From Actinomycetes bacterium (GTDB lineage Bacteria > Actinomycetota > Actinomycetes > Streptosporangiales > Streptosporangiaceae), in the NCBI GenBank assembly GCA_021793235.1, contig JAJYTD010000003.1, positions 62,001 to 126,000 of the forward strand: 64,000 bases of DNA, written 5' to 3'. Within the stretch, counting starts at the first letter, position 1, and each line of letters starts with the position of its first letter. The notes beneath the pieces were generated by a model that worked only from the letters and a program-made list of their open reading frames with translations, was not told the DNA's origin and did not search any database. Positions 43,548 through 53,010 of this stretch are shown in pieces. A program made the translations under genes and the position numbers.

Positions 43548-43853
43548 ATGAAGATCAAGAAGGACGACGAGGTTATCGTCATCGCCGGCAAAGACAAGGG
43601 TGCCACTGGGAAGGTCATCAGGGCTCTTCCCAAGGAGCAGCGTGTCATCGTCGAGGGCGTCAACCTCATTAAGAAGCACAAGAGGGCCAATCCGGCAGGC
43701 GGCCAGCAGGGCGAGGTCGTCACGAAGGAGGCGCCGATCCACGTGAGCAACGTAGCGCTCGCGGAGGGCGGCAAACCCGTCCGTGTCGGTTACCGCTTCG
43801 AGGAAGACGGAACCAAGGTCCGGATTTCCCGCCGTACCGGTAAGGACATCTGA
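43548..43853 (+). CDS. rplX: 50S ribosomal protein L24
   Basis: The protein has 101 residues, [23 protein letters not shown], a KOW-type early assembly protein. The spacing to rplN is 3 bases and the stop overlaps the rplE ATG. Confidence 0.97.
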   Translation: MKIKKDDEVIVIAGKDKGATGKVIRALPKEQRVIVEGVNLIKKHKRANPAGGQQGEVVTKEAPIHVSNVALAEGGKPVRVGYRFEEDGTKVRISRRTGKDI

Positions 43854-44428
43854 TGACGGTTACCACTGACACCGCCGCCCCGGCGATGCCGCGGCTCAAG
43901 GAGAAGTACCGCTCCGAGATCATCCCCGGACTCCGCGAGGAGTTCGGAATCGCCAACATCATGCAGGTGCCCGGTCTGACCAAGATCGTGGTCAACATGG
44001 GTGTCGGTGAGGCGGCGCGTGATGCGAAGCTGATCCAGGGCGCGGTCGCCGACCTCTCGGCGATCACCGGCCAGAAGCCGAGGATCAACCGGGCGAAGAA
44101 CTCCATTGCGCAGTTCAAACTGCGCGAGGGCCAGCCCATCGGTGCCAGCGCTACGCTGCGCGGCGACCGCATGTGGGAGTTCCTTGACCGGCTGCTCTCC
44201 TTGGCGCTGCCCCGGATCCGGGACTTCCGCGGACTCTCCCCGAAGCAGTTCGACGGCCGTGGCAACTACACCTTCGGCCTGACCGAGCAGGTCATGTTCC
44301 ACGAGATCGACCCGGACAAGCTCGACCGCCAGCGCGGCATGGACATCACGGTCGTCACCACGGCGACCAATGACGACGAGGGGCGCAGCCTGCTCAAGCG
44401 GCTCGGTTTCCCCTTCAAGGAAGCCTAG
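43853..44428 (+). CDS. rplE: 50S ribosomal protein L5
   Basis: The protein has 191 residues, with [36 protein letters not shown] and the C-terminal [13 protein letters not shown]. It binds 5S rRNA and the P-site tRNA. The start overlaps the rplX stop. Confidence 0.98.
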   Translation: MTVTTDTAAPAMPRLKEKYRSEIIPGLREEFGIANIMQVPGLTKIVVNMGVGEAARDAKLIQGAVADLSAITGQKPRINRAKNSIAQFKLREGQPIGASATLRGDRMWEFLDRLLSLALPRIRDFRGLSPKQFDGRGNYTFGLTEQVMFHEIDPDKLDRQRGMDITVVTTATNDDEGRSLLKRLGFPFKEA

Positions 44429-44439
44429 GGGGATCGACG

Positions 44440-44625
44440 ATGGCTAAGAAGGCACTGATCGCCAAGGCGAACCGGAAGCCGAAGTTCGCCGTTCGTGCAT
44501 ATACTCGTTGCTCGCGGTGCGGCCGTCCGCGCGCTGTCTTTAAGAAGTTCGGCCTCTGCCGTATCTGCTTCCGCGAGATGGCGCATCGGGGCGAGCTGCC
44601 GGGCATCACCAAGGCGAGCTGGTAG
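44440..44625 (+). CDS. rpsN: 30S ribosomal protein S14, zinc (type Z) form
   Basis: The protein has 61 residues, [16 protein letters not shown], with paired CSRC and CRIC motifs that bind zinc. This short C+ form is the housekeeping S14 of actinobacterial spc operons. A 259-base gap with a strong hairpin separates it from rpsH. Confidence 0.97.
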   Translation: MAKKALIAKANRKPKFAVRAYTRCSRCGRPRAVFKKFGLCRICFREMAHRGELPGITKASW

Positions 44626-44741
44626 ACCCGGCGGGGCCGGACGCGGGTCTCCCGCACTCGGCCCTGGGGCGACCTGGTACGACTGGGTTCCATCGAAGCG
44701 GACGGACCTATGAGCCGCCGCAGACAGCAAACAAACCGACC

Positions 44742-44773
44742 GGGCACGGTGCCGGATATTCGGCACGGTGCCC
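44742..44773 (+). promoter_or_regulatory. strong hairpin upstream of rpsH
   Basis: GGGCAC-G-GTGCCG (44742-44754) pairs with CGGCAC-G-GTGCCC (44761-44773), leaving one G-G mismatch and a 6-base loop. It lies inside the spc operon, 117 bases after rpsN and 112 before rpsH. It could terminate, be an RNase site, or bind a regulatory ribosomal protein. No T-run follows. Confidence 0.6.
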
Positions 44774-44884
44774 ATGACCACGCCGCAGGTCCTAGAGGAA
44801 CCCGTTGTTGCGAACGCACGGGAACAGGCCATAAGGGAATGGACTGTCCTTGGGGAAACCGCGGCGAGGAAGGGCCTATCGGCC

Positions 44885-45283
44885 ATGACGATGACCGACC
44901 CGATCGCAGATATGCTTACGCGTCTGCGGAACGCGAATTCGGCATACCACGACTCTGTGTCCATGCCGTACTCCAAGATCAAGGCGCACATCGCCGAGAT
45001 CCTCCAGCAAGAGGGCTTCGTCCAGGGCTGGCGCACCGAGGACGCCCAGGTGGGGCAGGACCTCGTGGTGGACCTGAAGTATGGGCCCACGCGTGAGCGG
45101 TCCATCGCCGGCGTCCGCCGGGTCTCCAAGCCCGGTCTGCGGGTCTACGCGAAGAAGGACAACCTTCCGCGGGTCCTGGGTGGCCTCGGCGTAGCCATCA
45201 TTTCGACGTCCGGTGGCCTGATGACCGACAAGCAGGCCAAGAAGCGCGGCGTGGGCGGCGAAGTCCTCGCCTACGTCTGGTAA
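44885..45283 (+). CDS. rpsH: 30S ribosomal protein S8
   Basis: The protein has 132 residues, [24 protein letters not shown], with the C-terminal [30 protein letters not shown] lies 10 bases before this ATG. An in-frame opening 117 bases upstream adds unconserved residues and was rejected. S8 is the spc operon regulator in E. coli. Confidence 0.97.
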   Translation: MTMTDPIADMLTRLRNANSAYHDSVSMPYSKIKAHIAEILQQEGFVQGWRTEDAQVGQDLVVDLKYGPTRERSIAGVRRVSKPGLRVYAKKDNLPRVLGGLGVAIISTSGGLMTDKQAKKRGVGGEVLAYVW

Positions 45284-45299
45284 AGGGAGAGATTTCCGC

Positions 45300-45836
45300 A
45301 TGTCGCGTATCGGTCGACTGCCGATCTCGGTCCCCAAGGGCGTTGAAGTCACGATTGACGGGCAAGACGTCAAAGTCAAGGGGCCGAAGGGCGAACTGAG
45401 CCACACCATCTCCTCCCCGATCACCGTCGCTCAGGAAGACGGCACGATCAGGGTGGAGCGTCCCGACGACCACCCCGAGAACCGATCGCTGCACGGCCTG
45501 ACCCGTTCGCTGATCGCGAACCTCATTGAGGGAGTGTCCAAGGGCTTCAGCAAGACGCTGGAGATCCACGGCGTCGGTTACCGCGTTCAGGCCAAGGGCT
45601 CCAACCTGGAGTTCTCCTTGGGCTACAGCCATCCGGTCGTGGTGGAGCCGCCCGAGGGCATCACCTTCCGGGTCGAGAAGCCGACCCTGCTGCACGTCGA
45701 GGGGATCGACAAGCAGCTCGTGGGCCAGATCGCCGCTGACATCCGCAAACTGCGCAAGCCCGACCCCTACAAGGCCAAGGGTGTGCGGTATGAGGGCGAG
45801 CGCATCCGCCGCAAGGCCGGAAAGGCTGGTAAGTAA
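45300..45836 (+). CDS. rplF: 50S ribosomal protein L6
   Basis: The protein has 178 residues, [17 protein letters not shown], with the duplicated L6 fold and the C-terminal [16 protein letters not shown]. It lies near the factor-binding site. AAAGGGAGAG is upstream. Confidence 0.98.
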   Translation: MSRIGRLPISVPKGVEVTIDGQDVKVKGPKGELSHTISSPITVAQEDGTIRVERPDDHPENRSLHGLTRSLIANLIEGVSKGFSKTLEIHGVGYRVQAKGSNLEFSLGYSHPVVVEPPEGITFRVEKPTLLHVEGIDKQLVGQIAADIRKLRKPDPYKAKGVRYEGERIRRKAGKAGK

Positions 45837-45838
45837 GC

Positions 45839-46222
45839 ATGGGCAAGAGCACGCTGGTCCGCAAGGGAACGACCACGCGCGCGGCCTCCCGTGCGCGGCG
45901 GCACCTTCGGGTCCGCAAGAAGGTCCAGGGCACGCCGACGCGTCCGCGTCTGGTCGTGACCCGATCCGCCAAGCACATCGTCGCGCAGGTCGTGGACGAC
46001 ACCAGGGGGCACACCCTGGTGTCGGCGTCCACGATGGACACGGGCATCCGTGGCGTGGACGGTAACAAGACCGAGAAGTCACAGAAGGTCGGCGAACTGA
46101 TCGCGCAGCGCGCCAAGGACGCCGGTATCAGCGCGGTCGTGTTCGACCGCGGCGGCTTCCGGTACCAGGGGCGTATCGCCGCGCTGGCCGAAGGCGCGCG
46201 TGCCGGCGGACTGGAGTTCTAG
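45839..46222 (+). CDS. rplR: 50S ribosomal protein L18
   Basis: The protein has 127 residues, with [20 protein letters not shown] and the 5S rRNA-binding [22 protein letters not shown]. It is 2 bases after rplF and has an Arg-rich N-terminus. Confidence 0.97.
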   Translation: MGKSTLVRKGTTTRAASRARRHLRVRKKVQGTPTRPRLVVTRSAKHIVAQVVDDTRGHTLVSASTMDTGIRGVDGNKTEKSQKVGELIAQRAKDAGISAVVFDRGGFRYQGRIAALAEGARAGGLEF

Positions 46223-46273
46223 CGATATGAACTCGGTCAAGCGCATTTTCATCAACGGGAAGAGGAACCACTG

Positions 46274-46876
46274 ATGGCTGCAGCTCCGCGGCGCGGCGCC
46301 GGTGGCGAGCGGCGTGACCGCCGCGACGATCGCCGCGGCGGCGCCGCAGACAAGGGTGTCTCCTACATCGAAAAAGTCGTGACCATCAACCGGGTCGCCA
46401 AGGTCGTCAAGGGTGGTCGGCGTTTCAGCTTCACCGCTCTCGTCGTCGTCGGTGACGGCAACGGTATGGTGGGCGTGGGCTATGGCAAGGCCAAGGAAGT
46501 CCCCGCGGCCATTGCGAAGGGTGTCGAGGAAGCGAAGAAGAACTTCTTCCGTGTTCCCCGCATCCAGGGCACGATCACGCACCAGGTTCAGGGCGAGGAC
46601 GCCGCCGGCGTCGTCCTCCTGCGCCCGGCCGCGCCCGGTACCGGTGTCATCGCCGGTGGTCCGGTGCGCGCGGTGCTGGAGTGCGCGGGTATCCATGACG
46701 TGCTGAGCAAGTCGCTCGGTTCGGCCAACCCGCTCAACATCGTGCACGCGACTGTGGCAGCGCTCAAGGATCTCAAGCGTCCCGAAGAGATCGCGGCCCG
46801 CCGCGGTCTTCCGATCGAGGACGTGGCTCCGGCCGCCATGCTGAGGGCCCGCGCGGAAGCGAAGGCGGGTGCCTGA
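46274..46876 (+). CDS. rpsE: 30S ribosomal protein S5
   Basis: The protein has 200 residues. An Ala/Arg/Gly-rich N-terminal extension of about 30 residues precedes [20 protein letters not shown], followed by [13 protein letters not shown] and the C-terminal [16 protein letters not shown]. It lines the mRNA entry tunnel. AAGAGGAA lies upstream of the ATG. Confidence 0.97.
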   Translation: MAAAPRRGAGGERRDRRDDRRGGAADKGVSYIEKVVTINRVAKVVKGGRRFSFTALVVVGDGNGMVGVGYGKAKEVPAAIAKGVEEAKKNFFRVPRIQGTITHQVQGEDAAGVVLLRPAAPGTGVIAGGPVRAVLECAGIHDVLSKSLGSANPLNIVHATVAALKDLKRPEEIAARRGLPIEDVAPAAMLRARAEAKAGA

Positions 46877-46878
46877 CC

Positions 46879-47064
46879 ATGGCAAAGCTGAAGATCACGC
46901 AGGTCCGCTCGAAGATCGGCGGTAAGCAGAAGCAGCGCGACAGCCTGCGGACGCTGGGGCTCGGCCGGATCGGCACGTCCGTCGTCCGCGAGGACCGCCC
47001 CGAGGTTCGCGGACAGATCAATATCGTTGCGCACCTCGTCAGTGTCGAGGAGGTCAGCGAATGA
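46879..47064 (+). CDS. rpmD: 50S ribosomal protein L30
   Basis: The protein has 61 residues, [23 protein letters not shown], the normal bacterial length. It lies 2 bases after rpsE, and its stop overlaps rplO by 4 bases. Confidence 0.97.
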   Translation: MAKLKITQVRSKIGGKQKQRDSLRTLGLGRIGTSVVREDRPEVRGQINIVAHLVSVEEVSE

Positions 47065-47525
47065 GCGACTACGACGAGCAGGGACCGCTCAAGCTCCACC
47101 ACCTGCGTCCGGCCCCAGGCTCCAACAAGACCAAGATCCGCAAGGGTCGCGGTGAGGCGTCCAAGGGCAAGACCGCGGGGCGCGGTACCAAGGGCACCAA
47201 GGCTCGTTCGACCGTTCCCGTCGGCTTCGAGGGCGGCCAGATGCCGCTCATCCGGCGGGTTCCCAAACTCAAGGGTTTCAGCAACGCCCGGTTCAAGACG
47301 ACCTACCAGGTCGTCAACCTGGACAAGCTGAGCGAGCTCTACCCTGAGGGCGGCGAGGTCACCGTCGAAAGCCTGGTCGCCAAGGGCGCAGTCCGCAAGA
47401 ACTCGCCCGTCAAGGTGCTGGGCACCGGTGACATCTCGGTGGCCGTGCAGGTGAGCGCCGATGCGTTCTCCGCCTCGGCGAAGGAGAAGATCGCCGCGGC
47501 CGGTGGCAGCGCCACCGAGCTTTAA
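47061..47525 (+). CDS. rplO: 50S ribosomal protein L15
   Basis: The protein has 154 residues, with [21 protein letters not shown] and [19 protein letters not shown]. The start overlaps the rpmD stop. A strong hairpin follows before secY. Confidence 0.98.
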   Translation: MSDYDEQGPLKLHHLRPAPGSNKTKIRKGRGEASKGKTAGRGTKGTKARSTVPVGFEGGQMPLIRRVPKLKGFSNARFKTTYQVVNLDKLSELYPEGGEVTVESLVAKGAVRKNSPVKVLGTGDISVAVQVSADAFSASAKEKIAAAGGSATEL

Positions 47526-47551
47526 AGGCCACTTCTCCGTTGTACACAGAA

Positions 47552-47598
47552 GGGGCGCCCGCTGATGGGACTCATAGAATGGGTCCAGCGGGCGCCCC
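47552..47598 (+). terminator. terminator hairpin after rplO
   Basis: A perfect 13-bp stem (GGGGCGCCCGCTG with its complement at 47586-47598) closes a 21-base loop, 26 bases after rplO. The 301-base gap up to secY holds no gene. Confidence 0.75.
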
Positions 47599-47615
47599 TG
47601 CCCGCTTTACGGGTG

Positions 47616-47643
47616 CTGACTGCCGGTACGATTGGGCTACTGT
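47616..47643 (+). promoter_or_regulatory. possible secY promoter
   Basis: CTGACT (47616-47621) and TACTGT (47638-47643) are 16 bases apart. TACAGT at 47695-47700 is another -10-like hexamer nearer the gene, without a clear -35. Confidence 0.4.
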
Positions 47644-47826
47644 CTCGGTACCCACCGTTACCCCGGTGATCCTCTCTTCGCAGTGGATCGCTGTTACAGT
47701 GCCTTACTGCTTGACCGATGACTTCCGAGCTCCGGGCCATCGCCCGGCGCTGACGCCCTACGACGATTCAGGATCGGCCGCGATGTCTCGAACCGGTTCC
47801 GCCGCCGAAGCCTCGCAGGAGGAGAC

Positions 47827-49140
47827 GTGCTAGGTGCGTTCGTCCGTGCGTTCCGCACGCCCGACCTGCGTAACAAACTGCTGTTTACGCTGTTCATCCT
47901 GACCATCTTCCGACTCGGGTCGGTGATTCCGGCCCCGGGTATCAACTCGGCGGCGATCAGGGACCAGCTGGAGGCCGTGCAGACAGCGGACACCTCCGGC
48001 GTCTACACTCTGGTGAACCTGTTCAGTGGCGGCGCGTTGCTGCAATTGGCGGTGTTCGCGCTGGGGATCATGCCCTACATCACCGCGAGCATCATCATCA
48101 ACCTGCTCACGGTGGTCATCCCGCGGTTGGAAACCCTCAAGAAGGAGGGCCAAGCGGGACAGACCAAGATCACGCAGTACACGCGGTATCTGACCCTGGC
48201 CTTGGCGGTCCTGCAATCCACGAGCATCATCGCGATGGCGAGAACCGGTCAGCTCTTCCAGGGACAGATCCAGGTGTCGAGTTACATGCCCGACCAGAGT
48301 CTGCTGACCCTGGTCACCATCGTCTTCGTGATGACCGCCGGCACCGGTGTGATCATGTGGTTCGGCGAGCTGATCACCGAGCGCGGTGTCGGCAACGGCA
48401 TGTCGCTGATGATCTTCACTCAGGTCATCGCGGTGTTCCCCTCGTCGATCGCGACGATGTACCAGGAGCAGGAGACCTGGGTCTTCGCGCTGATCTGCGT
48501 CGCAGGCCTCGTGCTGATCACCGGTGTGGTCTTCATGGAACAGGCGCAGCGGCGGATTCCCGTGCAGTACGCCAAGCGCATGGTGGGCCGCCGGATGTAC
48601 GGCGGAAGCTCCACCTACATCCCACTGAAGGTCAACCAGGCCGGCATCATCCCAGTGATCTTCGCCTCCTCCCTGCTCTACCTTCCGCAGCTGCTGATCG
48701 GGCTGCTCGGGCAGGACTCCGACAACCGGGTTGTGAGCTTTCTCAACGAATACTTCGTGACTGGGACGCATCCGGTCTACATGGCCACATTCTTCGTGTT
48801 GATCATCGGGTTCACGTTCTTCTACGTGGCCATTACCTTCAACCCCACTGAAGTGGCCGACAACATGAAGAAGTACGGTGGATTCATCCCGGGTATCCGA
48901 CCTGGGCGTCCGACCGCCGAGTATCTCGACTTCGTGTTGACCCGGCTGACGACCCCCGGATCGCTGTACCTGGGTCTGATCGCTCTGCTTCCGATGGTTG
49001 CGATGGGTGCCTCCGGTGCGGCTCAGAACTTCCCCTTCGGCGGTACGAGCATCCTGATCATGGTCGGTGTCGGGCTGGACACGGTGAAGCAGATCGAGAG
49101 TCACCTCCAGCAGAGGAACTACGAAGGTTTTCTGCGATAG
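47827..49140 (+). CDS. secY: preprotein translocase subunit SecY
   Basis: The protein has 437 residues with ten membrane helices. [17 protein letters not shown], the plug-region residues after [17 protein letters not shown] and the C5 loop [16 protein letters not shown] are visible. It forms the Sec channel with SecE. The GTG start has GGAGGAG upstream. Its TAG stop shares one base with the adk start. Confidence 0.98.
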   Translation: MLGAFVRAFRTPDLRNKLLFTLFILTIFRLGSVIPAPGINSAAIRDQLEAVQTADTSGVYTLVNLFSGGALLQLAVFALGIMPYITASIIINLLTVVIPRLETLKKEGQAGQTKITQYTRYLTLALAVLQSTSIIAMARTGQLFQGQIQVSSYMPDQSLLTLVTIVFVMTAGTGVIMWFGELITERGVGNGMSLMIFTQVIAVFPSSIATMYQEQETWVFALICVAGLVLITGVVFMEQAQRRIPVQYAKRMVGRRMYGGSSTYIPLKVNQAGIIPVIFASSLLYLPQLLIGLLGQDSDNRVVSFLNEYFVTGTHPVYMATFFVLIIGFTFFYVAITFNPTEVADNMKKYGGFIPGIRPGRPTAEYLDFVLTRLTTPGSLYLGLIALLPMVAMGASGAAQNFPFGGTSILIMVGVGLDTVKQIESHLQQRNYEGFLR

Positions 49141-49790
49141 TGCGTGCCGTATTGGTGGGACCCCCGGGAGCCGGTAAAGGCACCCAGGCCCAGATCTTGG
49201 CGTCCGAATTGTCGATTCCGAAGGTGTCAACAGGCGACATCTTCCGTGCCAACGTCAGTGGCGGAACAGAGCTTGGCAAACAGGCCAAGGCCTACATGGA
49301 CCGCGGTGACCTCGTCCCTGACGAGGTGACCAACGCGATGGTCCGCGACCGCCTGGCCGAGGACGACGCCCGGCAGGGCTTCCTGCTGGACGGTTTTCCG
49401 CGCAACGTCGCCCAGGCGGAGACGTTGCACAAGATCCTCGGTGACCTGGACCAGCGCCTCGACGCGGTGCTCGAACTCCGGGTCGATGAAGAGGAAGTCG
49501 TGAAGCGGCTGTCCGGCCGCCGTTCCTGCCGCGACTGCGGGAATGTGCAGCACGTCGAGTACGACCCGCCGAAGACCGCGGGTGTGTGCGACGCCTGCGG
49601 GGGCGAGCTCTTCCAGCGGGAGGACGACAAAGAAGAGACCATCCGGCACCGGCTGGATGTCTACCGCGAGCAGACCGCTCCGCTGGTGTCCTTCTACGAG
49701 AACGAGGGCATCCTCGTGACCATTGAAGCGACCGGAACAGTCGAAGACGTCACCGCCCGGGCCAAGGCCGCTTTGGGTAGAGCCTCCTGA
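49140..49790 (+). CDS. adk: adenylate kinase with zinc-type LID
   Basis: The protein has 216 residues. The P-loop [17 protein letters not shown] for AMP binding, and LLDGFPRN are present. The LID domain carries Cys pairs (CRDCG and CDACG), a likely structural zinc site. It interconverts ATP, ADP and AMP. The GTG overlaps the secY stop, and the stop overlaps map, so secY-adk-map is one transcript. Confidence 0.97.
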   Translation: MRAVLVGPPGAGKGTQAQILASELSIPKVSTGDIFRANVSGGTELGKQAKAYMDRGDLVPDEVTNAMVRDRLAEDDARQGFLLDGFPRNVAQAETLHKILGDLDQRLDAVLELRVDEEEVVKRLSGRRSCRDCGNVQHVEYDPPKTAGVCDACGGELFQREDDKEETIRHRLDVYREQTAPLVSFYENEGILVTIEATGTVEDVTARAKAALGRAS

Positions 49791-50617
49791 TGTTCCGTCG
49801 GACGGAGCCGCAGATCCAGGTGAAGACCGCGGCCGAGATCGCGAAGATGCGGGCCGCGGGCCGCGTCGTCGCCCGCACACTCGATGAGTTGCGGGCGTCG
49901 GTGCGTCCAGGAATGACGACATTGGACCTCGACGCGATCGCCGAGCGCAGTATCCGCGGTGCCGGTGCCGTGCCGTCCTTCAAGGGTTACCACGGCTTTC
50001 CCGGCTCGATTTGCACCTCGGTGAACGAGGAGGTCGTCCACGGCATCCCGAAAGCGTCCAAAGTACTGCGGGAAGGCGACGTCATCTCCATCGACTGCGG
50101 CGCCATCCTGGACGGCTGGCACGGGGACTCCGCGATCACGGTGGCTGTCGGCGAGGTCAATGGCGACGACCGGCGGATGATGGAGGTCTGCGAGGAGTCG
50201 ATGTGGCGCGGGATCGCGGAGTTGCGGCCCGGGAAGCGTCTCGGGGACATCGGACACGCCATCGACGGCTACATGCGCTCCCGGGGCCGCTTCGGCAATG
50301 TGCAGGAGTACGGCGGCCACGGTATCGGCACCGAGATGCACATGGAGCCGCACGTCCTCAACTACGGCAGGCGCGGCAAGGGCATCGAACTCGTCGAAGG
50401 CATGTGCCTGGCCATCGAGCCGATGACCAACCAGGGCACTCGGCATGTGCGCCAACTCGATGACGGCTGGACAGTGGTCACCCAGGACGGCCGGAGGTCG
50501 GCGCACTTCGAGCACTCGGTGGCCATTACCGCGGATGGCCCGCTCGTGCTGACGGCCCGAGACGAGAACCGTGCGAAGATCGCCTCCCTGGGTTTCCCTG
50601 ACCCGGACCGCTCGTAG
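49790..50617 (+). CDS. map: type I methionine aminopeptidase
   Basis: The protein has 275 residues with the pita-bread fold. The metal ligands are in DCGAILDGWHGDSAITV (two Asp), GHGIGTEMHMEP (His), LAIEPM (Glu) and SAHFEHSVAIT (Glu). It removes the initiator Met. The ATG overlaps the adk stop by one base. Confidence 0.97.
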   Translation: MFRRTEPQIQVKTAAEIAKMRAAGRVVARTLDELRASVRPGMTTLDLDAIAERSIRGAGAVPSFKGYHGFPGSICTSVNEEVVHGIPKASKVLREGDVISIDCGAILDGWHGDSAITVAVGEVNGDDRRMMEVCEESMWRGIAELRPGKRLGDIGHAIDGYMRSRGRFGNVQEYGGHGIGTEMHMEPHVLNYGRRGKGIELVEGMCLAIEPMTNQGTRHVRQLDDGWTVVTQDGRRSAHFEHSVAITADGPLVLTARDENRAKIASLGFPDPDRS

Positions 50618-50707
50618 TGCTTTTCCCGCCTTTCTCGGCGGAATCCGTCGCCTACGATGGGGGTCTGTGCCGTTGCACCAAAGACGCCTGGGTGAGGAAG
50701 GTGCTTC

Positions 50708-51163
50708 ATGTCCGAGTTCTCTCCGGAGACCAGGGCCTCGGACGCCGATCGCGATCGGGTGGCGAAGCTGCTGCAGGAGCACTTCGCCCATGGGCGGCTG
50801 GAAAGCGGCGAGTTCAGCGATCGGTTGGAGAACGCCTACAAGGCGCGTACTCAGAGTGAGCTGATCGATCTCACCAGAGATCTGCCGGAGCGCGATCTGG
50901 CGGAGCTCCCCACCGACCCGTCGCGGCCGGCGCCCACCGCGCCCGGCGATTGGGGCAGTGTGCTGCGGGACCCGGCTCTGGCCATCCCATGGGCCCTGTG
51001 GGCCGGGGTGAACACGCTCTGCTTCACAGTGTGGTTGATCCTCTTCCTCACCGGACAGGTGACGTATCCGTGGTTCCTCTGGGTACTGGGCCCGTGGGGG
51101 ATCGTGATGCTCTTCGTCACGCTGGCGCTGAAAGCCACCCGGCAGAGCCCGTGGCAGCAGTGA
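50708..51163 (+). CDS. DUF1707 and 2TM-domain membrane protein
   Basis: The protein has 151 residues. The N-terminal 55 residues match DUF1707 (RASDADRDRVAKLLQEHFAHGRLESGEFSDRLENAYKAR), a short helical domain found in many actinobacterial membrane proteins and possibly involved in binding. After a Pro-rich linker come two membrane helices (about residues 95-116 and 121-140). GAGGAAGG lies 7 bases before the ATG, and TACGAT at 50653-50658 is a possible -10 box. Function is unknown. A DUF1707 gene between map and infA is also seen in related genomes, by recall. Confidence 0.82.
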   Translation: MSEFSPETRASDADRDRVAKLLQEHFAHGRLESGEFSDRLENAYKARTQSELIDLTRDLPERDLAELPTDPSRPAPTAPGDWGSVLRDPALAIPWALWAGVNTLCFTVWLILFLTGQVTYPWFLWVLGPWGIVMLFVTLALKATRQSPWQQ

Positions 51164-51190
51164 CACGCCGCATCCCACCCGTAAGAGCGG

Positions 51191-51220
51191 TTGGGAGTAC
51201 TCGCCTGGACACGATAGAAT
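51191..51220 (+). promoter_or_regulatory. infA promoter P1
   Basis: TTGGGA (51191-51196) and TAGAAT (51215-51220) are 18 bases apart. Confidence 0.6.
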
Positions 51221-51261
51221 GGATACGCCCACACGCGGGCTGTTGGGTCAGTCTGCCTTCG

Positions 51262-51292
51262 TTCGCATCCGTTCATAGTGCTGGCGTATACT
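51262..51292 (+). promoter_or_regulatory. infA promoter P2
   Basis: TATACT (51287-51292) is a near-consensus -10 box. The best -35 match, TTCGCA, is 19 bases upstream and weak. Confidence 0.5.
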
Positions 51293-51447
51293 GTTGCAGT
51301 TGACCTGATCTTCCAGTGCGCATTGTTCGCGGGATGCCCGCGTCGTGCGCATTTCCGCATCCACGCTATTCATCGCGAACAGTGTGCGCGGTACGTGGAA
51401 GAGCGTCGAAGAATCCAGTAACCAATGATGAACGAAGCGTGGAGGAC

Positions 51448-51669
51448 ATGGCAAAGAAAGACGGTGCCATCGAGATCGAGGGCTCCGTTATCGAGTCCCT
51501 ACCCAACGCTATGTTCCGAGTGGAGCTCGACAACGGGCACAAGGTCCTTGCCCACATCAGCGGCAAGATGCGGATGCACTACATCCGGATCCTTCCCGAC
51601 GACCGCGTCGTCGTAGAGCTGAGCCCGTACGACCTCACGCGCGGACGCATCGTTTACCGCTACAAGTAG
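51448..51669 (+). CDS. infA: translation initiation factor IF-1
   Basis: The protein has 73 residues, [20 protein letters not shown], an S1-type OB fold ending [16 protein letters not shown]. It blocks the A site during initiation. GGAGGAC lies just before the ATG. It opens the alpha operon. Confidence 0.98.
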   Translation: MAKKDGAIEIEGSVIESLPNAMFRVELDNGHKVLAHISGKMRMHYIRILPDDRVVVELSPYDLTRGRIVYRYK

Positions 51670-51729
51670 TCCGTCACACGGGTCGGCCTTGTCGGCCGCA
51701 CGGGTGGGGGACATGAGTTCGGAGCCACC

Positions 51730-51843
51730 ATGAAGGTCAAGCCGAGCGTCAAGAAGATCTGCGCGAAGTGCCGAGTGATCCGCCGCCACGGCCGGATCAT
51801 GGTCATCTGCTCGGACCCGCGCCACAAGCAGCGCCAGGGCTGA
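51730..51843 (+). CDS. rpmJ: 50S ribosomal protein L36 (zinc form)
   Basis: The protein has 37 residues, [19 protein letters not shown], with the Cys/His set CxxC...C...H of the C+ form. GGAG lies 5 bases before the ATG. It stands between infA and rpsM. Confidence 0.97.
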   Translation: MKVKPSVKKICAKCRVIRRHGRIMVICSDPRHKQRQG

Positions 51844-52026
51844 CGCTGCTTCTTGAACGCAGAACCGACGCACGGCGCATAGCGTGCCGGCGTTGATCGA
51901 AGTCCCGTTCCGATCCCTTCACGGAAGGGAGAACCCCCGGTCGGAGGCCGGGGCCTCGTCGATTGGGCGGCGAGAGGGTAGAGGAACGGGAAAGACCTCC
52001 GCACAAGTACGAAGGAGTTCGCCCGC

Positions 52027-52407
52027 ATGGCACGCCTCGCAGGCGTCGACCTTCCCCGCGAGAAGCGGGTGGAGGTCGCTCTCACCTATGTTTTCGGGAT
52101 CGGGCGCACCCGCGCCGTAGAGACCCTCAAGAACACGGGTGTCGACCCCGATACCCGTGTCCACCAGCTCTCTGAAGACGACCTGGTCAAGCTGCGCGAC
52201 TGGATCGATGCCAACTACAAGGTCGAGGGCGACCTCCGCCGCGAGGTGCAGGCCGATATCCGCCGCAAGATAGAGATCGCCTCTTACCAGGGCATCCGGC
52301 ATCGCCGCGGCCTCCCGGTCCACGGCCAGCGTACGCAGACCAACGCGCGTACCCGAAAGGGCAAGAAGAAGACAGTGGCCGGCAAGAAGAAGGCCGGTAG
52401 GAAGTAG
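52027..52407 (+). CDS. rpsM: 30S ribosomal protein S13
   Basis: The protein has 126 residues, [21 protein letters not shown], with [21 protein letters not shown]. The Lys-rich tail reaches the P-site tRNA. A 183-base gap precedes it. Confidence 0.98.
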   Translation: MARLAGVDLPREKRVEVALTYVFGIGRTRAVETLKNTGVDPDTRVHQLSEDDLVKLRDWIDANYKVEGDLRREVQADIRRKIEIASYQGIRHRRGLPVHGQRTQTNARTRKGKKKTVAGKKKAGRK

Positions 52408-52472
52408 TCCGTCCGGACTCATGAACACGTGTCCGGAAGCCAACGGACCGACGATCTTGGGAGTTTTCAGGT

Positions 52473-52877
52473 ATGCCGCCTAAGGGCCGCCAGGGCGCCG
52501 CACGGAAGGTGCGCCGCAAGGAAAAGAAGAACATCGTTCATGGACATGCTCACATCAAGAGCACGTTCAACAACACGGTCGTGAGTATCACCGACCCGAC
52601 CGGTGCGGTGGTCTCGTGGGCTAGTTCGGGGCAGGTCGGCTTCAAGGGCTCGCGTAAGTCCACCCCGTTCGCCGCGCAGATGGCCGCCGAGGCCGCTGCG
52701 CGCCGCGCCCAGGAGCATGGGGTGCGCAAGGTGGACGTCTTCGTCAAGGGCCCCGGCTCCGGTCGGGAGACCGCCATTCGTTCACTTCAGGCCACCGGCC
52801 TGGAAGTGGGCTCGATCCAGGACGTGACGCCGGTTCCGCACAACGGCTGCCGTCCGCCCAAGCGCCGACGGGTCTGA
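52473..52877 (+). CDS. rpsK: 30S ribosomal protein S11
   Basis: The protein has 134 residues. The helical [19 protein letters not shown] and the C-terminal [18 protein letters not shown] are standard. It lies on the 30S platform. In this genome rpsD does not follow; two hairpins precede rpoA. Confidence 0.98.
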   Translation: MPPKGRQGAARKVRRKEKKNIVHGHAHIKSTFNNTVVSITDPTGAVVSWASSGQVGFKGSRKSTPFAAQMAAEAAARRAQEHGVRKVDVFVKGPGSGRETAIRSLQATGLEVGSIQDVTPVPHNGCRPPKRRRV

Positions 52878-52897
52878 ACCGGCTCGACGTCGCGCCG

Positions 52898-52960
52898 CCT
52901 TCGCGGTTTCCGCGGAAACCGCGAAGGGCGGGAAGCCCGGGTCCCGCGACCGCGGGACCC
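52898..52960 (+). terminator. two tandem perfect hairpins between rpsK and rpoA
   Basis: The first is a perfect 30-base palindrome at 52898-52927 (CCTTCGCGGTTTCCG and its complement, no loop). The second, 52939-52960, has a 10-bp stem (GGGTCCCGCG) and a 2-base loop. They begin 21 bases after the rpsK stop and end 51 before rpoA. No T-run follows either. Confidence 0.7.
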
Positions 52961-53010
52961 GTCCAGTGGCCGTCATATAGCGGGCGGCCGTGGGAAAGGA
53001 AACACGGACC

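Noticed and set aside
44768-44884. 39-residue N-terminal extension of S8
   Set aside because: It begins inside the strong hairpin and precedes the well-placed Shine-Dalgarno for [11 protein letters not shown].
47540-47833. 97-codon open frame between rplO and secY
   Set aside because: It runs through the terminator hairpin and has no ribosome binding site or recognisable sequence.
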